Below are positions 36,873-45,971 of a stretch of 64,000 bases of DNA, in pieces. Origin of the DNA: Candidatus Limnocylindrales bacterium (GTDB lineage: Bacteria; Desulfobacterota; Binatia; UBA1149; CAITLU01); contig DATNBU010000002.1 in NCBI GenBank assembly GCA_035571835.1, positions 124,001-188,000 on the forward strand, in the 5' to 3' direction. Under the pieces are notes generated by a model, which saw only the letters and a program-made list of their open reading frames with translations, was not told where the DNA came from and did no database searches. Positions within the stretch are counted from its first letter, which is position 1. Each line of letters opens with the position of its first letter. The translations under genes were made by a program, and so were the position numbers.

Positions 36873-39800
36873 ATGAACAATTTCATCAGGAACCATCGGA
36901 GCACTCGCGCATCGGCGGGTCGTTTCGCGTTCGCCGTTCTGCTCGCTGCGATGGCAACGGCCGGCTCTAGCCGGAGCGCGAATGCAGCGCCGTGTCTCGA
37001 AGAAGCGTTCGGCACCGACACGGTCTGCACGTCGAACGATATCCGGGTCGCCACGATCGCAGCGACCGAGGTCACCGAAGCCTGCGACGGCAGTCCGAAC
37101 GACACGTTCACCTTCACCGGAAGCCTCGAGGTCGAGTTGTCCGCGACCACGCGCTACGACATCGGCTTCTACGTCGGCGAGAACCCGCAGTCCTCGACCA
37201 ACGCCGACTGCTCGGTCGGCATCATCGACCCGGCCCTCGATCCTGCGGTCACTGACCAAGACCAGGACCAGTGCGGCGACGTGACCGGAACCGGCGTCAG
37301 CGGCGTGCTCGTCACCGGCATCCAGGCACCGTGCATCGACGCGAACCACGACGGCTTTTTCGACGTCAACATCTGTTCGTCGTGGAAGAACTCGGCGGAC
37401 GGCGTCTGCACCGGCCCCGAAACGGCGATCCCGGAAACCAAGTCGAAGTGCGACTGCCAGGTCCTGGCCGTGGAAGTTCCCAAGTGCGACCAGTTCCCTT
37501 CGCTCTGCGAAGACAACAATGTCTGCACCGACGACATCTGCAGCGTGGGCGCGCCGGGCACCGACGACTTCGGCTGTCTCCACACCCCCAATACCAGCCC
37601 GTGCACGGATGACGGTCTGTTCTGCACCGGCACGGAAGTCTGCTCGGCCGGCTCATGCACGAGCTCTGGCAATCCGTGCATCGGCGGCGATGTCTGCGGC
37701 AACGTCTGCAACGAAGACGCCAACAACTGCCTCGTGACCCAGGGAACGGTCTGCCGCGCAGCCAACGGCATCTGCGACACGGCCGAAGTCTGCACCGGAA
37801 CATCTCCGTCGTGTCCGGGCAACGGCTTCCTCGGGGGAGCGACCACGTGCCGCGCGGCCAATGGAATCTGCGATGCAGCCGAAGTCTGCAGCGGCACCTC
37901 GCCCGACTGTCCGGCCAACACGTTCCAGACCGGCACGACATGCCGCGGATCGAATGGCATCTGTGACGTCGCCGAAACCTGCAGCGGTTCGTCCGCTTCA
38001 TGTCCGGCCGATGCATTCCTCGCCACCTCCACGCAGTGCCGTGGTTCGAACGGCATCTGTGACGTTGCCGAAAACTGCACCGGCACTTCTGCATCGTGTC
38101 CGAACGACGGATTCGTCAATGAGGGCACCACGTGCCGCGGCTCGGGCGGAATCTGCGATACCGCCGAAGAGTGCACCGGCTCGTCGGCCGCATGCCCGAC
38201 CGATACGTTCCTCGGCACCACAGTCACGTGCCGCGGGTCGGCCGGAATCTGCGACACCGCCGAAGTCTGCAGCGGAGCATCGGCCTCGTGCCCCGGCGAC
38301 ACGTTCCAGAACGGAACGATCTGCCGCGCCGCCGGCGGCGTGTGCGACGCAGCGGAAACCTGCAGCGGAACCAGCGCCAGCTGCCCGACCGATATCTTCG
38401 GAACCGAAGTCTGCCGTCCGGCATCGGGCATTTGTGATACCGCCGAGTCCTGCACCGGTTCGGGCGGCAACTGCCCGCCCGATGCGTTCCTGACCGGCAA
38501 CACGTGTCGCGCGGCAAACGGCATCTGCGACGTGGCCGAAACCTGCTCAGGCCAGTCCGCATCGTGCCCGGCCGACAGCTTCGCCGACGACTCCACGCTC
38601 TGCCGCGGAACAGCCGGCATCTGCGACGTCGCCGAAAACTGCAGCGGAACGTCCGCTTCGTGCCCGAACGATGCATTCAACACGGGACTGACGTGCCGCG
38701 GGTCGGCGGGCGTGTGTGACACGGCCGAGACCTGCAGCGGTTCGTCGGCTTCGTGTCCGACCGATGCGTTCCAGACCGGAACCACCTGCCGCGCATCCGC
38801 CGGCGTGTGCGATACGGTCGAGACCTGCAGCGGATCGTCGGCTTCGTGCCCGACCGATGCGTTCCAGACCGGAACCACGTGCCGCGCATCGGGCGGCGTC
38901 TGCGATACGGTCGAGACCTGCAGCGGCTCGTCGGCTTCGTGCCCGGCCGATGCGTTCAACAACGGCCTCGTCTGCCGTGCAGCAGGCGGAATCTGTGACG
39001 CCGCCGAGACCTGCAACGGATCGTCCGCATCGTGCCCGACCGACGTCTTCACGGCGTCGAGCGTGCAGTGCCGCGCCGCCAACGGCGTGTGCGACACGGC
39101 CGAGAACTGCAGCGGCTCGTCGGCAACCTGCCCGGCGGATACGTTCCGCGGCACGGCGACGACCTGCCGCGCAGCGGCCGGAATCTGCGACACGGCAGAA
39201 ACATGCAGCGGGACATCCGGTGCGTGTCCGGCCGATACGTTCAAGACGACCCAGTGCCGTGCGTCGGCAGGAATCTGCGATGTCGCCGAGACCTGCACGG
39301 GCTCGGCGGCCACCTGCCCCGCCGACGTGTTCAAGACCACGGTCTGCCGTGGTGCGAACGGCGAGTGCGACGTGGCCGAAACCTGCACGGGCCAGGTCGC
39401 GACGTGTCCGGCCGATGCATTCAAGCCGAACGGCTCGGGATGCTCTTCGGACCAGAACGTCTGCACCAACGACGTCTGCAACGGCTCCGGCACGTGCACG
39501 CATCCGAACAACCACGCCGATTGCGATGATGGTCTCGCCTGTACGGAAGACGATCAGTGCAGCGGCGGAACCTGCAGCGGCGAGGAGAAGGACTGCGCCG
39601 ATGACGACCAGTGCACGCTCGACACCTGCAGCGAAAGCCTGGGTGGCCTCTGCCAGCACGCGAATGTCTGCAACGACATCTGCCGCCGTCCGGGATGGTG
39701 GGGCAAGCGCGGCGTCGACATCGTGCAGGATCTGCTCGATTCGGCGGACGGACTCGAGGTCTGCGGCCAGTCCATCACGACCACCGCGGTGGACAACGGC

Positions 39801-40352
39801 GACAACGTCGACGACCTCGGCCTGTCGTCTGCTCTCGAAGGCCTGTGCGTGGAAGTCGACAGTACGCCGATTCGCCGGCTCTATCGTGAGCTCGTGACGG
39901 CAGCCCTGAACTGCACGATCAGCGGACGCCCGGACAACTGCGATGCAGTCGTCAGCCAGTTCGTCGACGTGTCGTTCAGCGATTGCAACGAGCTCTGCGA
40001 AATCGGAGACGGTTCATCGCAGGCGGCGAGGCGCTGCGCGCACGAGCTCGACTGCTACAACAGCGGCGGTCGCTTCGAGGACGGCAAGTGCTCGTACGGC
40101 GACTGCAACATCACCGGCGAGCGTTGCGGCGGCGATTACGGCGCGTGTCCGCCGGTGTCGCTGATCACGCACATCGTGTTCCAGAAGTGCGAGCGCTTCG
40201 AGGGCAACTGCCGCGACGAGCTGTTCTGCAACACCGGTCTCGACATCCCGAGTGGCTGCGACGAGAACTCGAGCAACCACATCCACGTGACGAGCAGTGA
40301 TGCGTGCAAGGACGCGAAGGACAACGACTGCACGATCGACGACTGCGACTAG
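36873..40352 (+). CDS. Secreted protein with 18 disintegrin-like Cys repeats
   Basis: 1159 residues; ATG 6 bases after AAAGGAG. A signal peptide (residues 1 to about 38, ending SANA-AP) is followed by a 250-residue N-terminal domain with paired cysteines, then 18 repeats of about 31 residues of the form CRxxxGxCDxAExCxGxSxxCPxDxF (about residues 294-855), then a different Cys-rich C-terminal domain (GLACTEDDQCSGGTCSGEEK and onward). The repeat matches the second half of the eukaryotic ADAM/snake-venom disintegrin domain, each with six Cys that likely form disulfides. No sorting signal, LPXTG or lipobox is seen. Adhesion or a scaffold role is inference. A strong terminator follows. Confidence 0.9.
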   Translation: MNNFIRNHRSTRASAGRFAFAVLLAAMATAGSSRSANAAPCLEEAFGTDTVCTSNDIRVATIAATEVTEACDGSPNDTFTFTGSLEVELSATTRYDIGFYVGENPQSSTNADCSVGIIDPALDPAVTDQDQDQCGDVTGTGVSGVLVTGIQAPCIDANHDGFFDVNICSSWKNSADGVCTGPETAIPETKSKCDCQVLAVEVPKCDQFPSLCEDNNVCTDDICSVGAPGTDDFGCLHTPNTSPCTDDGLFCTGTEVCSAGSCTSSGNPCIGGDVCGNVCNEDANNCLVTQGTVCRAANGICDTAEVCTGTSPSCPGNGFLGGATTCRAANGICDAAEVCSGTSPDCPANTFQTGTTCRGSNGICDVAETCSGSSASCPADAFLATSTQCRGSNGICDVAENCTGTSASCPNDGFVNEGTTCRGSGGICDTAEECTGSSAACPTDTFLGTTVTCRGSAGICDTAEVCSGASASCPGDTFQNGTICRAAGGVCDAAETCSGTSASCPTDIFGTEVCRPASGICDTAESCTGSGGNCPPDAFLTGNTCRAANGICDVAETCSGQSASCPADSFADDSTLCRGTAGICDVAENCSGTSASCPNDAFNTGLTCRGSAGVCDTAETCSGSSASCPTDAFQTGTTCRASAGVCDTVETCSGSSASCPTDAFQTGTTCRASGGVCDTVETCSGSSASCPADAFNNGLVCRAAGGICDAAETCNGSSASCPTDVFTASSVQCRAANGVCDTAENCSGSSATCPADTFRGTATTCRAAAGICDTAETCSGTSGACPADTFKTTQCRASAGICDVAETCTGSAATCPADVFKTTVCRGANGECDVAETCTGQVATCPADAFKPNGSGCSSDQNVCTNDVCNGSGTCTHPNNHADCDDGLACTEDDQCSGGTCSGEEKDCADDDQCTLDTCSESLGGLCQHANVCNDICRRPGWWGKRGVDIVQDLLDSADGLEVCGQSITTTAVDNGDNVDDLGLSSALEGLCVEVDSTPIRRLYRELVTAALNCTISGRPDNCDAVVSQFVDVSFSDCNELCEIGDGSSQAARRCAHELDCYNSGGRFEDGKCSYGDCNITGERCGGDYGACPPVSLITHIVFQKCERFEGNCRDELFCNTGLDIPSGCDENSSNHIHVTSSDACKDAKDNDCTIDDCD
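37752..39438 (+). repeat. 18 coding tandem repeats (about 93 bp each)
   Basis: The DNA mirrors the protein repeats at about 93-bp spacing. Units 11, 12 and 13 (about 38699-38960) are nearly identical at DNA level at exactly 93 bp offset, while others are more diverged at synonymous sites. This indicates recent unit duplication on top of an older array. Confidence 0.85.
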
Positions 40353-40361
40353 CGGAAACCA

Positions 40362-40394
40362 GTCACGCCGGCTGCCGGGTGCAGCCGGCGTGAC
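40362..40394. other. Perfect 14-bp hairpin after the Cys-repeat gene
   Basis: GTCACGCCGGCTGC, a CGGGT loop, and its exact complement GCAGCCGGCGTGAC, starting 10 bases after the stop. It has no T run and precedes the intrinsic terminator, so it may stabilise the 3' end of the mRNA. Confidence 0.7.
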
Positions 40395-40401
40395 AAAGAC
40401 G

Positions 40402-40437
40402 AAGGGGCGGAACCGAAAGGTCCCGCCCCTTTTTTTG
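40402..40437 (+). terminator. Rho-independent terminator
   Basis: AAGGGGCGG pairs with CCGCCCCTT; an inner ACC-GAAA-GGT GNRA-type tip closes the stem, and seven T follow. It ends the 1159-residue gene transcript and faces the convergent asd gene. Confidence 0.9.
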
Positions 40438-40495
40438 CTTCATCGTTGCGGTGAGTTGGTCGCTAGACCGTTGGGGCGGCCGCCGATCCGTCCTC

Positions 40496-41831
<1,336 letters not shown>

Positions 41832-42635
41832 ATGTCGGATCGCGTCGTTGTTCGGATGGAAGGGCATGTGGCGGACGTCCGCATGGATCGCGGCGACAAG
41901 CTCAATGCGCTCGATCTCGCGATGTTCGAGGGGCTGATCGCGACCGGGCGCGCGCTTGCGCAGGAGCCGGGTCTGAGGGCCGTCGTGCTTTCGGGTAACG
42001 GGCGGGCGTTTTCGGCGGGGCTCGATTTCGCGAGTTTCATGGCGCTGGCGGCCGAAGGCGGCGAGGCCAACCTGTTCGACCGCACGCGAGGCGGGCCGGC
42101 CAACGTCGCGCAGCTGGCCGGATATGTCTGGAAAGAGCTGCCGGTGCCCGTGATCGCCGCGATTCACGGCGCGTGTTACGGCGGCGGGCTGCAGATCGCA
42201 GCGGGAGCCGACATCCGCATCGTGCATCCGGAGGCGAAGCTCTCGATCCGCGAGATGCACTGGGGCCTGGTGCCCGACATGAGCGGAACACGCACGCTCA
42301 AGCACGTGCTGCGCCAGGACGTGCTGAAAGAGCTCACGTTCACGGCGAGAATCGTCTCCGGCACCGAGGCGGTGTCGCTCGGCCTTTGCACGCGCGCGTC
42401 GGAAGACCCTTATGCCGACGCGATGACGCTGGCGGCACAGATCGCGGCGAGCTCGCCGGATGCGGTGCGCGCGGCCAAGAAACTGATCGACCGCAACTAC
42501 CTGATCCCGGACGACGAAACCGGCCTTGCGCTCGAAGAAGAGTTGCAACGCACTCTGCTGAAGACGCCGAACCAGATCGAAGCCGTGACGGCCAATCTCG
42601 AGAAACGGCCTGCGCGCTTCATCGACCCGCAGTAA
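41832..42635 (+). CDS. Enoyl-CoA hydratase/isomerase (crotonase family)
   Basis: 267 residues; ATG preceded by AAGGAG at 41819. Crotonase elements: VVLSGNGRAFSAGLDFASFM near residue 58 (first half of the oxyanion hole) and AIHGACYGGGLQIAAGADIR near 112 (second half), then IREMHWGLVPDMSGT. The loop lacks the usual pair of catalytic Glu of true hydratases and holds Asp at the position found in isomerases, so isomerase or hydrolase activity is possible. It acts on an acyl-CoA in the cytoplasm. The Nudix gene begins 6 bases downstream on the same strand. Confidence 0.9.
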   Translation: MSDRVVVRMEGHVADVRMDRGDKLNALDLAMFEGLIATGRALAQEPGLRAVVLSGNGRAFSAGLDFASFMALAAEGGEANLFDRTRGGPANVAQLAGYVWKELPVPVIAAIHGACYGGGLQIAAGADIRIVHPEAKLSIREMHWGLVPDMSGTRTLKHVLRQDVLKELTFTARIVSGTEAVSLGLCTRASEDPYADAMTLAAQIAASSPDAVRAAKKLIDRNYLIPDDETGLALEEELQRTLLKTPNQIEAVTANLEKRPARFIDPQ

Positions 42636-42641
42636 CGGCGC

Positions 42642-43181
42642 GTGGGTACGCTCTCGCGAAAGGTCCTGCGGACGGGCCCGGTCGGAAGCTACGGCGTCGA
42701 GGAAGTCGAGCTTCCGAGCGGAAGGCGCACGACGCTCGACGTGCTGAAGCACCCCGGCGCGGCGGCAGCCGTCGTGTTCCGGTCGCCCGCGACGATCGTG
42801 CTGCTCAAGCAGTATCGCCACCCGGTTGGCGAATGGCTCTGGGAAATCCCGGCCGGCAAGCTCGATCCGGGCGAGAACCCGGCCGAATGCATCGCACGCG
42901 AGATCGAGGAAGAGACCGGGCTCAAGGCTGCGACGATCGAAGCCATCGGCGTCATGGTGACGACCCCGGCGTACACCGACGAACGTATCTGGCTCTACGA
43001 AGCGTCGAACCTGACAGCGGGCAAACTGGCCCATGGCCACGGCGAGGAAATCGAGATCTACGACGTCGCCTTCGACGAAGCGCTCGCGATGATCGGACGC
43101 GGCGAGATCATCGACGCGAAAACGATCGCGGCGCTGCATCTGGTGTCGGCGCGACGCGCGGCGCTCCCCTCAAAAACATGA
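42642..43181 (+). CDS. NUDIX hydrolase (ADP-ribose pyrophosphatase type)
   Basis: 179 residues from GTG (MGTLSRKVLRTG). The Nudix box G-X5-E-X7-REIEEETGL is intact (about residues 70-92), and the preceding QYRHPVGEWLWEIPAGKLDP is typical of ADP-ribose/NudF-like enzymes. It cleaves nucleoside diphosphate sugars. It is 6 bases after the crotonase stop and probably cotranscribed with it. A 16-bp palindrome sits just after its stop. Confidence 0.92.
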   Translation: MGTLSRKVLRTGPVGSYGVEEVELPSGRRTTLDVLKHPGAAAAVVFRSPATIVLLKQYRHPVGEWLWEIPAGKLDPGENPAECIAREIEEETGLKAATIEAIGVMVTTPAYTDERIWLYEASNLTAGKLAHGHGEEIEIYDVAFDEALAMIGRGEIIDAKTIAALHLVSARRAALPSKT

Positions 43182-43188
43182 CGTGCGT

Positions 43189-43210
43189 CACATTCCCCGC
43201 GGAATGTTCG
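43189..43210. repeat. Copy 1 of dispersed palindrome CATTCCCCGCGGAATG
   Basis: The hairpin ACATTCC-CCGC-GGAATGT lies between the convergent Nudix and serB genes. An identical 22-base sequence including its flanks occurs at 53636-53657, again downstream of convergent genes. Too short and too well conserved over 22 bases for chance; a small REP-type element or a terminator is the likely role. Confidence 0.75.
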
Positions 43211-43251
43211 TGCAGCAGCGACATACGCGAGGAAGTCCCCGCCGTACTCGA

Positions 43252-44538
43252 TCACCGGCTCTCGGCCTCGGCGATTTCCTCGATCTCCGATGCCAGGTCC
43301 AGCGCCGGCTCCGCCTCGCGATCGCGCACGCCGATCAGATAGAGAATCCCATCCAGCCCGGCAGCCGAAAGCGCCTGGCGCGCCGACTGCTTGACGATCG
43401 GCTTGGCGCGGAACGCAACGCCGAGCCCGGCAATCGACAGCATCGGCAAGTCGTTGGCTCCGTCGCCGACCGCGATCACCTGCTGCATCGAAATGTTTTC
43501 CTTGGCCGCGATCGCGCGCAGCAACTCGGCCTTGCGCGCGCCATCGACGATCGGGCCGACGACGTTGCCAGTGAGCTTGCCGTCCACGATCTCGAGCTCG
43601 TTCGCATGCACGTAATCGATGCCGAGACGCGTAGCCAGGTATTCGCCGAAATAGCTGAAGCCGCCGGAGAGGATCGCAATCTTGAAGCCGATCGTTTTCA
43701 GAACCTGGATCAGGCGTTCGGCGCCTTCGGTCAGCGCGAGGTTTTCGGCGATCTCTGCGAGCACGCCCGCGTCGAGGCCCGCGATGTGCTTCATGCGCAT
43801 CCGCAGGCTCTGCTGGAAGTCGAGCTCGCCGCGCATCGCGCGCTCGGTGATCTTCGCGACCTCCTCGCCGGCGCCCGCCGCACGCGCCAGCTCGTCGATC
43901 ACCTCGACCTGGATCAGTGTCGAGTCCATGTCGAACGCCACGAGTCGGCGGTTGCGACGGAAAAGATCGTCGGCCTGGAACGCGATGTCGACGTCGTGCT
44001 CGTGCGTCACGTCGAGAAACTCGGCGCGCATGCGGGTGGCGTCGCGCGGAGTTCCGCGCACCGAGAGCTCGACGCACGCGTACGGCGTCCGGCCGGTGTC
44101 CGCGAGGGGAATGCGGCCGGAGAGCCGGTGGATCATGTCGATGTTGAGTCCCTGGTCGGCAAGAATCGAGGAAACGGCCGCGATGTGCTCGGCACTGAGA
44201 CGCCTGCCGAGCACCGTGATGGTGTGACGCGGCTTGCCCTGCTGCCCGACCCAGTGCTCGTAGTCCGCCTCGGTGACCGGAGTGAAACGGATCTTCATGT
44301 CGAGCTCGTGCGCCTGGAACAGCAGATCCTTCAGGATCGGTCCCGATGCCGCGCCGGGCGGGACTTCGACGAGAAGTCCGAGCGTCAGAAGGTCGTGGAT
44401 CACGGCCTGCCCAATGTCGAGCACGATCGCGCCATATTCGGCAAGGATCGTCGTCAGCGACCTGGTTACACCGGGACGGTCTTCTCCGGAGACGTTGATC
44501 AGGATGATCTCGCGACTCGTCGCGGCCTTGGCCTTCAT
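43252..44538 (-). CDS. serB: Phosphoserine phosphatase with two ACT domains
   Basis: 428 residues from ATG (MKAKAATSREIILINVSGED), though the ribosome site is weak. Two ACT domains come first (IILINVSGEDRPGVTRSLTT, and HTITVLGRRLSAEHIAAVSS), then the HAD phosphatase: nucleophile motif FDMDSTLIQ (about residue 205-215), SGGF with the Ser of motif II, and VGDGANDLPML as motif IV. It makes serine from phosphoserine; the ACT domains probably bind serine. It is divergent from yebC. Confidence 0.93.
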   Translation of the reverse strand: MKAKAATSREIILINVSGEDRPGVTRSLTTILAEYGAIVLDIGQAVIHDLLTLGLLVEVPPGAASGPILKDLLFQAHELDMKIRFTPVTEADYEHWVGQQGKPRHTITVLGRRLSAEHIAAVSSILADQGLNIDMIHRLSGRIPLADTGRTPYACVELSVRGTPRDATRMRAEFLDVTHEHDVDIAFQADDLFRRNRRLVAFDMDSTLIQVEVIDELARAAGAGEEVAKITERAMRGELDFQQSLRMRMKHIAGLDAGVLAEIAENLALTEGAERLIQVLKTIGFKIAILSGGFSYFGEYLATRLGIDYVHANELEIVDGKLTGNVVGPIVDGARKAELLRAIAAKENISMQQVIAVGDGANDLPMLSIAGLGVAFRAKPIVKQSARQALSAAGLDGILYLIGVRDREAEPALDLASEIEEIAEAESR

Positions 44539-44671
44539 GCCGCTGGCGTAGCTGCGGGCGGCTTCAAAGCCAACACACGAGCACCGCTGGAGCTTCACAC
44601 GCGACGGACGTGCCCGCTCCGCGCGGCGGAGTGTTGGAAAAGACGTCTGCTGCGATAGTCTCCGCGCCGCT

Positions 44672-45394
44672 ATGGGACGCATCTTCGAGACCAGAAAGCA
44701 CACGATGTTCGCGCGCTGGGACCGCATGGCGAAAGCCTTCACGCGCGTCGGCAAGGAAATCGTCATCGCCGTCAAGGCCGGCGGCCCGGACCCGGACGGC
44801 AATCCGCAGCTTCGGCGCGTCATCCAGAACGCACGCTCGGTCAACATGCCGAAGGACAAGATCGAATCGGCGATCAAGCGTGCGGCCGGAAAAGACGTCG
44901 CCGACTACCAGGAGATCGTCTACGAAGGTTACGCGCCGCACGGCGTGGCGATCCTGATCGAGGCCGCGACCGACAATCCGACGCGCACCGTGGCCAACGT
45001 GCGCAACTGCCTCAGCAAGGGCAGCGGAAATCTCGGCGCCGGCGGCAGCGTCAGCTTCCTGTTCAAGCGCATGGGCACGTTCCGGCTCGATCCGGCCGGA
45101 ATCGATCAGGAGAGCCTCGAGCTCGAGCTGATCGACGACGGCCTCGAAGAGCTCGGCGAGAGCACCGGCGAGAAAGGTGAGCCGCAGATCCTCATCCGCT
45201 GCGCGTTCGCCGACTTCGGCCGCCTGCAGAAAGCGCTCGAAGACCGCGGCATCAAGCCGATCTCGGCGGAATCCGAGTACATCCCGCTGACGCCGGTCGA
45301 GCTTGCCGAAGATGCCGCCAAGGATGTGCTCAAGCTCGTCGACAGTCTCGAGCAGGACGACGACGTGCAGAAAGTCTTCCACACGCTCGCGTGA
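44672..45394 (+). CDS. yebC: YebC/PmpR-family regulator or translation factor
   Basis: 240 residues. The family blocks [40 protein letters not shown] and [20 protein letters not shown] are conserved. The C-terminal [20 protein letters not shown] region completes the three-domain fold. YebC proteins bind nucleic acid, and recent work links them to relief of ribosome stalling at proline stretches, while others repress transcription. The next gene starts 5 bases downstream on the same strand. Confidence 0.94.
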   Translation: MGRIFETRKHTMFARWDRMAKAFTRVGKEIVIAVKAGGPDPDGNPQLRRVIQNARSVNMPKDKIESAIKRAAGKDVADYQEIVYEGYAPHGVAILIEAATDNPTRTVANVRNCLSKGSGNLGAGGSVSFLFKRMGTFRLDPAGIDQESLELELIDDGLEELGESTGEKGEPQILIRCAFADFGRLQKALEDRGIKPISAESEYIPLTPVELAEDAAKDVLKLVDSLEQDDDVQKVFHTLA

Positions 45395-45398
45395 CGCC

Positions 45399-45971
45399 GT
45401 GCAGATTCTCGCGATCTCCGGAAGCCTGAAGGCAACCTCGACCAACAGCGCGCTGCTTCGTGCAGCCGAGGCGATCGCTCCTGCCGGAATGCATTTTACG
45501 TTCTTCGATCAGCAGATCGGCGAGCTGCCCCACTTCCGTCCCGACCTTGACGAAGAAGGCATGACGCCGCCGCCGGCCGTCGCCGCGCTCAGAAGCCTTC
45601 TCGCCGAAGCCGACGGCGTGCTGATCTCGTGCCCCGAGTATGCGCACGGCGTTCCGGGCTCGTTCAAGAACGCGCTCGACTGGATCGTCTCGAGCGGGGA
45701 GCTGAGCGGCAAGCCCGTCGCGCTGCTGATGGCGTCGCCGAGCGGCGCCGGTCACGCGTGGACTGCATTGTCGCCGACCCTGCGCGTGATGGAAGCCGAT
45801 CTCGTCTTCGAAGCTTCGCTCGTGTTCGCGCGTCGCCATCTCGACGGCGACGGCCGCCTCGCCGATGCCGGGCTCGAAGCCGAAGTCCGCAAGGCGCTCG
45901 ATGCTCTGGCAATCGCGATACGCGACGGTCAGGCCGAAGGCGCGCCGCTTCCATCCGGAATCGTGAAGTAG
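45399..45971 (+). CDS. NADPH-dependent FMN reductase
   Basis: 190 residues from GTG (VQILAISGSLKATSTNSALL). The flavodoxin-like FMN-binding loop GSLKATSTNS, CPEYAHGVPGSFKNALDW (the motif that contacts FMN and NADPH) and GKPVALLMASPSGAGHAW are typical of the FMN_red family (ArsH/SsuE-like). It supplies reduced FMN or reduces quinones or chromate. Start choice follows the frame; a GTG one codon off is out of frame. Its last 43 bases overlap the convergent kinase gene. Confidence 0.9.
   Translation: MQILAISGSLKATSTNSALLRAAEAIAPAGMHFTFFDQQIGELPHFRPDLDEEGMTPPPAVAALRSLLAEADGVLISCPEYAHGVPGSFKNALDWIVSSGELSGKPVALLMASPSGAGHAWTALSPTLRVMEADLVFEASLVFARRHLDGDGRLADAGLEAEVRKALDALAIAIRDGQAEGAPLPSGIVK

Noticed and set aside
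37752..39438. CRISPR array
   Set aside because: The repeat is periodic, but the whole span is coding, the spacers are not unique, and the unit is 93 bp.
37169..39511. 780-codon open frame antisense to the Cys-repeat gene
   Set aside because: It is a mirror of the repeat codons (the GC-rich, Cys-coded repeat never makes a stop on this frame of the other strand), lacks a ribosome site and spells a low-complexity VSATSQIP-like pattern.
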